In this document: piece after piece, positions 55,794 to 64,000 of the stretch
Layout of the letters: each line of letters starts with the position of its first letter
Numbering within the stretch: the first letter of the stretch is position 1
NCBI GenBank assembly: GCA_037355855.1
Contig: CM074763.1
Location: 2,108,001-2,172,000 of the forward strand
Reading direction: 5' to 3'
DNA from: Pseudo-nitzschia pungens
Taxonomy: Eukaryota > Bacillariophyta > Bacillariophyceae > Bacillariales > Bacillariaceae
DNA: 64,000 nt
Position numbers and translations under genes: made by a program
Notes under the pieces: generated by a model
Seen by the model: the letters and a program-made list of their open reading frames with translations, nothing else
The model's database searches: none
What the model was told of the DNA's origin: nothing

Positions 55794-58700
55794 TTATTTG
55801 CACCGGTCTGAGGTTCCTGAATTTGTCAGGTTCAATTCGACTCGACTGGGTTTCCAAGGTGCCTCTATGCGCTTACGTCGCATCGCGGGTAGACTCATAT
55901 CTGAAAACCACAAATGGTCTAAAATATCTTTTTCTCGGAAAGAGCCAAGTCGTTTACTAGGATTTTTCTCGAGTAATCGATGAATCAGATCATAGAAAGC
56001 CTTGCTGTATGTGTTTTTCGGTAGAGGATGATAGTGTTTACAACAAATCCTTTCGAAGAGTGAGACCTGATCGAGTCCTTCATGAAAGAACGGGCTCTCG
56101 CCATCTACAACTTCGTACATCAATACACCCAGACTCCAGTGGTCAACACCTGCTCCATGTCCCTAAGTTTAGTTCAAGAAAAAGAAGGAAACGCTGTGTA
56201 AGAGAATTCAAAACAAAATACCTGCGTGAGCCGAAGTCATTTTCAAATCGGATCACTCCTCTTACATCGTTTTTCAATATAATCTCTGGCGGAAGATAAT
56301 TCGGTGAGCCACAAAAGGTGTATGTTTTTTCATTAACCGCAAGATATTTCGCAAATCCAAAATCTGCGATCAAAGGGTACCCATCTGCTCCAATTAGTAT
56401 GTTTTCGGGTTTCAAATCCCTGTAGATGTATCCTCGAACGTGCATGAAGGAGATCGCGTCTGCAATCACGCCGCAATAAAACTTTCCTTCTTCCTCTCCA
56501 ATCCCACTGCCCCAGAGAGTCGAGTTGGGAAGCCGGTAATGAATCCGATCGAAGAGTTCCCCACCCGGAGCGAGGCTCAATAGCATGGAAATGCTGTCGT
56601 CTCGATCGAATTCGTTTATTAGATCAACAATGAACGGGTGTTGTAGTTTGCGCATGACGGAAATTTCTTTCCTAATTTTCCTTCTTGTCTCGTTCTTTTT
56701 CTTGCGAATCGATTGAATTTTAAGAGCAAATGGTTCAGACTTGGAAGCTTTTGCATTTGTTACTAACCAAACGGTGCCGAACAGGCCTTCACCTAGTACT
56801 CTATGCATGTGTAAGTCTTCAAACGCAAAACGTTTTCTCTTTTTACCATTGTTGTTGGTGTATTCGGTTGTTCCCGATATGACTGACATGTACTCATCAA
56901 CTGTTAAGATGCCACAAACTGAATCTTCGATGCAAAGAACATTATGCCTTGCTCGTATGATCAGGTCCGAATCGCGAGTAAAATGATCCTGGCCAAAGTA
57001 CCCCCCGGCTGGAACAATTTCTTCTGTCCCGTCCTCCCGAAGGATCTTGATCTTTCCTTTTCTCAGTATATAGAGGGACGGTGTAGCGGGTTCGCCTCTG
57101 ACACATACATTTTGTCCTGCGACAAACGATTTATCCGTAACCCGTCGAGCAAGAGCATCCAGTTGATGGTCGGAAGGATTGGTGCCTTGCATTGCTAGAA
57201 TCTTGGAAAGCATGCTTTTGTAACGAGATTTTTGAACAAGGCGACTCATATCACCAAAGGCCTTGTCGAAGCTTTGTCGATCGATGGTGTAGGCGACACC
57301 ATCCGTCAGCGCAACAATCTTAGGAAAAACTTCCCCTCTCGTGACAATGTTATTCTCTCCAAAGGCAGACCCCGGACCAGAGATGGAGCCATCCACAAAG
57401 GATGTCACTGAACCCTGCTGTATTAGACAAAACGGCGAATTCCGGAAAAGCTTCGAAAGGTTGTCGTCTGCATGGAAGACGTGTGCATTCATGGCGGCAC
57501 TGAGTTGCGTCAAGTCGGTTTCGTCCACATTTTGGAACATAGGAATATTTTTTAACAGAGCAGTCCTGGTCTCAATAGAATGCGCCACTTGTTTTTGTCG
57601 TATGTTCATAAAATTGGATTGGTGCAACCGTAAGAGAGCAGTGCGATTGTCTTCCGCAGTAGCAGCGGTCATCCTATCGCATGAATATACCAGCGCTAGT
57701 TGACCGAATACATCCCCTGGAACCCCGCCAGCCACGCGAACTCCATCGATGTGAAAGCCAACTTTGCCATCTTTGATGACGTAGAAAAAACAATCGGGCT
57801 CCCCCTGTTCAGCTATGACATCTCCTTTCTTGAATTCTATCCTTTCAAATGCATCCACTATTGGTTTCAGCTGAGACGGTGTCAAATCTGCAAACGCGAA
57901 ATTGCCCTCGAAAGATTTCTCAATCATGCTTCTTTCGGAACTAGTTTTATCAAACACAGGTGCAGAAAAATCCGAAGATCGATCGATGTGGGAATGGATG
58001 CCAAGTAGTTTCGACAACCGCTCACGTCTTGTTCTACCATTATTTCTCAATTTATCGATTTCGATGCTATCTCTTCCCGCGGCCAAAGCATTGGCTGTTT
58101 CTAGCTTCGTTCGTGATAAATTCCTCCTCTTTTCAAACCCATAGTGCGGATCTGCTGTAATCTGGTTCCCCTGCAATTCTGATTTTGACGAGACTTGCTG
58201 GTGTTTCTTTTTCTTTTTATGTTTCTCTACAACACTGGAATGTTCCGGTTTCGAACGAGTGGACGAGTCTCTGCTATGATTGTCGGTCTTCCTTGTTTTC
58301 TTCTTCTTCTTTTCCTCTGTCCCTCTTACTTTATGGTCTGAATTATTCATAGAACTTCCCCTCGCTGACTTTATTCGTTTGAGCTCTTCTTTGGATCGTT
58401 TCTTGCGTTTGGTCTCTGTATTAGGTGTGTAAGTTATCGTATTTGATCCACTGAAACACCGTGTTCTGCCTTTATCGCTCTTCGATCTCTTCTTCTTGCT
58501 TTCGTGTTTCTTCGCCTTCTTTGATGCGTTGTCTATACCATCCATGCCGGATTCGCCAAGGGCACCCACGGCACCTAACTCCAAGCTTTTGGTGCTTCGC
58601 CCTATATCATCTGCTTGTACCAAAGGTTTGGTTTGTATCAAAGGAGATGATTTCTGTCTAGTCAATTTGATTTCGCTACTTTTTTTGCTGTCATCGTCAC

Positions 58701-61389
58701 ATTCCCTTGCTTTCTTTTTCGTTCGGCTTTTGGACCCTCTTCGTTCTCTAGGAGACGGGGATGCTATACTTCTGCTGCTACGCCTTCGCTCTGCTGTTTT
58801 GCTGCCAGAATTTCTCCGAGACCGACCTTTCGATCGAGTTGGAGTGTTCGTGCTACTCTCAACTATTGACAAAAGTAGTTTCATATTCTCATCGTTGGTG
58901 TCGGGTTCGTGTTCCTTTGGAATTTGAGGTGGTGGCAAAAGCGATGATTCCGGTTCCTCGGAGGGTCGAGGAGTCGCGAACGCGGTTTCTGCAGTAAGAC
59001 TCGTGCCACTACCTTCCCATGTTCCGAATGAGATAGAATCCCATGTTCCATGTGAGATTGACTCGGATAAACGAGGGTTACTGGTGGATACTTCGGACCA
59101 AACTGAAGAACGAAGGCTTCCGTGTGGCAAATAGATGGAGGATGATTTGCTACTTCTCTCGTCATCTATACCCGTTTTATTTGAGAAATGATCCTGCGAA
59201 GTCTCAAACACGTCATTATTACTTTCGGCCTCTGACTCACCAACGGAAGACGAGCTAGATCCAGTATTGTTGTTTGACCTATCAGACTCTCCGGACTTAT
59301 CTATGAAAATCAGTGATGTCCTCGTTGATCTTATTTGTTCGTATGATGTGTTGCTGTCGTCGTCTGGAGCATCAGTAGCATTACAAATCTTGTTCTGACG
59401 AGTCTCTATGAACTCATCAGAGGAACTATTGCCAAATTCAGCTTTGTTGTTTCGTCCATTAAGTTTCTCGGACCGATCTGCAGAATGCGATGATATCCTT
59501 GTTGCTATTATTTGTTCGTTGCAAGAACTTTTCTTTCCGTCCAAATGATCAGAATTATTTGGAATGGTATCCTGATCCGAGGAAGAAGTGACGGATTCGG
59601 TGTTGCTGTTGGGTCTCTCATACTCCTCTGTCCTATCCATAGAATGCAATGGTATTCTGGTTTCCTTTGTTTTGTTCGTTACTGTTTGTTCGTGGCCATC
59701 GCTGCTCTCCTCTTTAACATCATCGTCTACATTTGAACGGTCGCAGCGCAGAGTCACCGATCTGGCACTCCTTCGGCTCCCCGCATCATGCATGGAACAG
59801 GAGATCGAATCAAAACTGCGGTTTGGTCCCGTCTTGGTTCGGTCAGAGGCCAAATAAATCGTTGGCACTGTTTCGGTAGCTTTTGTCAGTGACCGTCGGA
59901 CGGACAAGCGGTTTCGGTAAGACGACGGTTTCCTCGTTGATACCGGAGATATTGGCGTTTCGAGGTCTTCGTTCACGTTTAGTCCCCGAGTTGAATCGAC
60001 GTTTTCCAATGACTGTCGTTTAGACAAGCGCCTCGCCAGATTTCGGGACGACGACGGTTTGCTCGTTGGTACTGTAGATGGTTCGTTGGCTTGGTCCGGC
60101 GTTAGTCCTAGATTCGAATCGACTTTTTCCAGTGACCGTCGGACGGACAAGCGCCGCAGCAGGTTTCGGGAGGATGGCACTTTACTCCTTGGTACTGGAG
60201 ACGGTTGGTTGGCTTGGACTCCGCCCTCGGAATGGAAGGATGGCGTGTCGAGGTCTTCGTTCGAGGTTTGTTCCCGATTCGAATCCACTTTTTCCAGTGA
60301 CCGTCGAACGGACAAACGCTTCGTCAGATTTCGAGACGACGACCGTTTACTCCTTGGTACTGGAGACGATTGGTTGGCATGGTCTCCGCCCTCTGAATCG
60401 AACGATGACGTTTTGAGGTCTTCGTTTGGGGATAGTCCTAGGTTCGAATCCACTTTTTCCAGTGACCGTCGAACGGACAGGCGCCGCAGCAGGTTTCGGG
60501 ACGACGGCGATTTGCGAGTACTCGTTGGTGCCGGAGATGGACGGTTGGCATTTTCTTCCCGCTCTGAATCAATCGATGGCGTTTCGAGGTCTTCGTTCAG
60601 GGTCAGTCCTAGACTCGGATCCACTTTCTCCAACGACCGTCGTACGGACAAGCGCCGAAGCAGGTTTCGGGAGGACAACGACGACTGTTTACTCCTTGGT
60701 GCTGGAGATGGATGGTTGGCTTGTTCTTCGCGCTCTGAATCAATCGACGGTGTTTCGAGGTCTTCGTTCAGGTTCAATCCTAGGTTTGAATCGACTTTTT
60801 CCAGCGACCGTCGAACGGACAAGCGCCGCAGCAAGTTTCGGGAAGACGGCGATTTGCGAGAATTCGTAGGTGCCGCCGTATGGTTCTGCAGGGGTTTCTG
60901 CAAGACTTTCTTGATCGATCTCAGGCTTGGCTGTGCCGATTGGGACAACGATGGTCGTTTTCCTTTCCTCTCGCGTACCGGTTCTGGTTCTGGTTCTGTT
61001 TCGGTTGGCTCGGACCACCACGCCCGCGGTATTTCGGCATGGGAAGCGCGCCCCGTTTCCTTGTTCGTCGTCGTCGTTGTCGTCGGACGAAGCCTCTCTG
61101 GTAAACTCTTCCGTTTGGAGCGCGGTGGCGGGGGTTGTGGTTCGGGTTGTGGTTCCGGTTCCCGTTTTGTTCTTGCTTTTGGTTCCGGTTTTGTCTTTGT
61201 CTTTGTTTTCGGTTCGTCGGGATGCACCCACCTGCGTTCGAAGAATCGCATGCCATTTTTGACGTGGATTTCGATGCTTTCCTTGATGATCCCGCCCGGT
61301 CGCACCTCGCGTTGTTCTATCACTCTCTCAACGATGGAACCATTATACTCCGTTCCGACCAGCGGGTGTTCCTCTCGTACCTTCATCAT
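55794..61389 (-). CDS. PKG-like AGC kinase with three CNB-like domains and RRLS repeats
   Basis: Exons 61389-56266 and 56162-55794 (intron 103 bp) give 1,830 residues. The N-terminal ~70 residues are a compact charged domain I do not recognise. A Lys/Pro/Glu-rich stretch follows, then seven repeats of ~30-60 residues built on SSRNLLRRLSVRRSLEKVD. A long Ser/Asn/Lys-rich region (to about residue 1130) precedes three cyclic-nucleotide-binding-like domains: the first with FGQLALVYSCDRMTAA, the second and third more divergent. The kinase domain has GEGLFGTVWLV, FALK, YIYRDLKPENIL, ADFGFAK, CGSPNYLPPEIIL; after the splice GHGAGVDHWSLGV follows, and an AGC tail (KNPSKRLGSFREKDILDHLWF ... APWKPS). 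This resembles cGMP-dependent kinase of alveolates. The phosphate-binding motifs are altered, so the activating ligand may not be cGMP. The ORF upstream of ATG 61389 is open for nine codons only. The 3' end has no further exon visible. Confidence 0.9.
59890..60880 (-). repeat. Tandem repeats encoding RRLSVRRS phosphosite units
   Basis: Seven in-frame copies of a unit whose core is CGACGGTCACTGGAAAAAGT (minus strand). Five have RRLS or KRLS followed by VRRSLEKVD; the sixth is RRLSKRQSLENVD and the last is shorter (RLSVRRSLTK). Spacers keep NEDLETPSIDSE-like and SPAPRSK-like segments, so the full unit is about 55 residues. Confidence 0.92.
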
Positions 61390-62591
61390 CTCGATGGTTC
61401 CGCCTATCGTTCGCAATCACTGCTGCAACGGCAGGTATGTAGAACAGGTAGGTATGAAGCTTCCCGGGTAATGCAATCGACGAATCTTGCACTGGGTGAT
61501 GATTCACTCTCTCAAGCAACGAGGTACATATTGGACAGCCGACTCACTCCATTCGAAGTTATTATTATTATTATTATTATTTGTTGAATAGATTTTCTGA
61601 CCTTCTAACTCGCGCAATTCGCAATGGCGAAGAAGGTGTATCATATTCGACACTACTGCTTGCAATTTTTTATCCTCTTCGTGCAGTCATCGTTCGCGTT
61701 GAAAGTTGACATCGAGCACAGAGCTACGCCTTAAAACTTATGGAATTGATTTATGAATTACGAACAAGCCACGGTTTACGATTACGATGCGTACCCCGCT
61801 ACTACGGGTACGATGCCGAACACCAAACAAAAGAGAACTGTTATTGACATGACAATGATACTCTTTTGACAAAATCCTGCTCGACTGGATCGGTTGGAAC
61901 CAGCTTCGTATCGAAATATCATTTGTGATAAAAACGTCACTCATTTTTTCTTATTGCCATTAGGAGAAGGCGTCTCATCCAACTTGCTTAAGGGATGACT
62001 ACACGTAAATGAGCTTAAGTATTAACTTGCATACCTTTCTGTAGATTTTTTTCGAATTCTCGATTTGTCAACCTATCTGTTAAAGATAATAGAGTATCCA
62101 AAGTATCCATTAAGGGTATGAATGGCACGTTCGACAGAGACGGCGCCGGACTATCCGACAGGAGGATGCTTCTCAAATAAATATCCAAAAAACAAGAAAC
62201 AAGGCACGATCAACAATGATGATGACGATGCATGCTACTCCGAAGTACTGTACTTCTATTATTATTTTTTTAGTTTTAATTTTGAATATTAAATTCCCCC
62301 GTCCGTCGGCAAGATCAAATCTATGATGATGATAATAATACCGGTATGACCGTTCCACGGAGCCACGAAGCCTCTGTACTCGTATCCCGTATTCCATATC
62401 CAATATTCCGCCTCGTCGCAATCTAATCAAACCTACCGTACCTTAGCGCACAAAACCATTACAAGAGAACAGAACATCCCAGTCCAGCCCGGCAGAGTCC
62501 AACTCCGCAAGCAACACATCCTCGATTCAATCCAATCCAATCCAATCCAATAATCCGTTCCAGTCCGATTTGATTCGACTCGATTCGATCC
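61390..62591. other. Divergent intergenic region
   Basis: Between the kinase and the NECAP-like gene. No gene is seen. It has (TTA)n at 61560-61579, (CCAAT)n at 62528-62552 and an AT-rich centre. Confidence 0.65.
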
Positions 62592-63752
62592 ATGTCTACC
62601 GATAGCGACGCCAGCGACAGCGGCGGCATCCTGCTGCGACAAACGCTGATGAGTGTCGACGAATGCTTCGTCTACAAGGTCCCTCCCCTCGCCGTCGCCT
62701 CTTCGGGATACAAGGCCAATGACTGGAACCTGGCGCAGCCCCTGGAAACCTGCGGCTTTCAGGTCGAACGGAGGAACGACGATCTCTTTTTGTTGTTTAC
62801 CCTGGAGCACCACACCAAGCTGTACTGCGTGTCCAAGATCGAGGGAGGCAACGATCGCGCCTCCCGGTCCATCGAACCCGTCTCGGATTCCTCCCGGTAT
62901 TTCGTCTGCAAGATCTCTTCCCAGAACAAGAACAGCAGCAGCAATCGATCCATGAATTTGGGATTCGGCTTTCGGGACCGGGAAGTGGCCCTGGACCTGC
63001 TAGGAAACCTCCAGCAATTCAAGCAGTCCATCGAGCGGGAACGCCAGGCCAAGGAACTGGCGTCCAAGACCAAGACCATCAAGGTCTTGAAGGAGGGAGA
63101 AAAGCTGCACATCAAGATTCCCGGGAAATCCGGTAGCGGAAACGGAAGCGGGCACGGAAAACCACCCAAGCCCAAGGCGGCAACGACTCCCCGATCCTCC
63201 GGCGGGCCTTTTTTGCTCAAGAAACCACCGCCGGGTGCCGATGCTGCCACCGGCAAGAAGAAGAAGAGCAGCAAGAGCAAGGACCCGGACAACCGCCGGT
63301 TCAGCATGACGGACATGGAGTGTCCGCTCCGGGAAAAGGTTATTTCCACCGGGGGGGACGACGACCAGGATTCCGTGGCGGCCGTCGGAAACCAGAGCAC
63401 GGCGGGAGATCTGGACGAATTCCTGACGGACGACCTGGGCCCGGACGGTGCCACCGGTGCGCTCCTCAACGAGACGATCGACGAGGGCAACGAAGACAGC
63501 GACGACGAGAGCGACGACGAGGATTCGGCGGTCGCGGTCGCCAGAACCGTGGAGGGCGACGAATTCAGCAACGTAAACGACGACGATGACAGCTTTCAGT
63601 TCAGCGAGCTCAACCTAGACGATCTCGACGAAGAGGACATTGACAACGACAACGAGACAAAGGAGGCCGAGGATACCAAAGAACCCGCACCAACGTCACC
63701 GGACGACGGCAACGGTGAAGATGACGATTTTGGAGATTTTCAGGAGGCGTAG
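62592..63752 (+). CDS. NECAP-like clathrin accessory protein
   Basis: Single exon, 386 residues. The N-terminal ~155 residues match the PHear (PH-like) domain of NECAP: LLRQTLMSVDECFVYKVPP, SGYKANDWNL, SRYFVCKI, GFGFRDREVALDLLGNLQQF. NECAP proteins join AP-1 and AP-2 adaptor complexes and help clathrin-coated vesicle formation. The basic middle has GEKLHIKI, also typical of the family, and Lys-rich stretches. The last ~120 residues are very acidic. The end, DDFGDFQEA, fits the Phe-Gly-Asp-Phe type that binds the ear domain of gamma-adaptin, where animal NECAP has WVQF. The upstream leader has (CCAAT)n. The final 250 bases of the window hold only its 3' flank with (CAAT)n and (ATCC)n. Confidence 0.93.
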   Translation: MSTDSDASDSGGILLRQTLMSVDECFVYKVPPLAVASSGYKANDWNLAQPLETCGFQVERRNDDLFLLFTLEHHTKLYCVSKIEGGNDRASRSIEPVSDSSRYFVCKISSQNKNSSSNRSMNLGFGFRDREVALDLLGNLQQFKQSIERERQAKELASKTKTIKVLKEGEKLHIKIPGKSGSGNGSGHGKPPKPKAATTPRSSGGPFLLKKPPPGADAATGKKKKSSKSKDPDNRRFSMTDMECPLREKVISTGGDDDQDSVAAVGNQSTAGDLDEFLTDDLGPDGATGALLNETIDEGNEDSDDESDDEDSAVAVARTVEGDEFSNVNDDDDSFQFSELNLDDLDEEDIDNDNETKEAEDTKEPAPTSPDDGNGEDDDFGDFQEA

Positions 63753-64000
63753 CGCATCACCAACGTCTCTGTCCGGCATAGGATAGCGCTCCAAACAGCC
63801 ATAAATCCATCCATCCATACATCCCTCGCAATCCAACAAACGAGACGAAGAAATGGTGTGGAATCAATCTGTCGTTTAAATCAATCAATCAATCCGTCGG
63901 ATTCTGTAATAGTAAGAAACGAAATGTGTCTGTGTTGATTCTCTCCGTTCCAACGAACCTTCGGAATCCGGACCTAGTTGCCATTATTTGCTTTGTGTTG

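Noticed and set aside
60421..60460. tRNA T-loop-like GGTTCGAATCC
   Set aside because: It is part of the kinase coding repeats; no acceptor stem or anticodon arm can be formed around it.
59890..60880. CRISPR-like or satellite array
   Set aside because: The repeats are in frame in one long kinase reading frame and the spacers are also conserved as protein.

Overview
The window looks like nuclear DNA of a diatom (stramenopile alga), with a pennate species as a weaker guess. The grounds are short GT-AG introns in otherwise compact genes, and N-termini shaped like the bipartite plastid signals of diatoms (signal peptide, then an ASAF-like Phe motif). Gene content also fits: a fused allantoin synthase, secreted FAS1/LRR protein with P/T-rich linkers, and a member of a diatom hypothetical family at the left edge. 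Gln, Asn, Thr and His homopolymers are frequent inside proteins, and triplet and pentanucleotide microsatellites are frequent between genes. There is no prokaryotic operon structure and no viral gene.

Layout. 0-7 kb: a small hypothetical gene whose 3' end is partly duplicated, then a three-exon minus-strand gene joining PUB, ubiquitin-conjugating (E2), UBX-like and RING-H2 domains in one protein. 7-20 kb: a DEAD-box helicase with a GUCT-type region and an RGG/GGY tail; a low-complexity protein with repeated GWAKGFL motifs; and an LSD1-like flavin amine oxidase fused to two extended PHD fingers and a PDZ-like end, with several reading-frame breaks. 20.2-23.2 kb: a perfect 1,500-bp head-to-tail duplication with no recognisable gene. 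23.9-31 kb: allantoin synthase, a DoxX-like membrane protein and a heme oxygenase with six Cys-Pro motifs. 31-43.5 kb: FAS1-LRR surface protein, MFS (SLC17-like) transporter, polyprenol reductase, NAC-alpha and a DysF-domain membrane protein. 44-52 kb: a second DEAD-box helicase, a probable 2OG-Fe(II) oxygenase and a lactate/glycolate permease with a 28-nt microexon. 53-64 kb: M18 aspartyl aminopeptidase in six exons, a very large kinase with three cyclic-nucleotide-binding-like domains and seven tandem RRLSxRRS repeats, and a NECAP-like clathrin accessory protein.

The genes form no single pathway; they are mainly housekeeping and signalling genes of a eukaryote. The most unusual items are the PUB-E2-UBX-RING fusion (an E2 and an E3 carried on two predicted Cdc48/p97-docking modules), the kinase with its own array of basophilic phosphosites, the LSD1-ePHD-ePHD-PDZ fusion, and the exact 1.5-kb tandem duplication. 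Exon joins were worked out by hand from splice sites, phase and domain continuity. All joined coding lengths are multiples of three except where breaks are stated.
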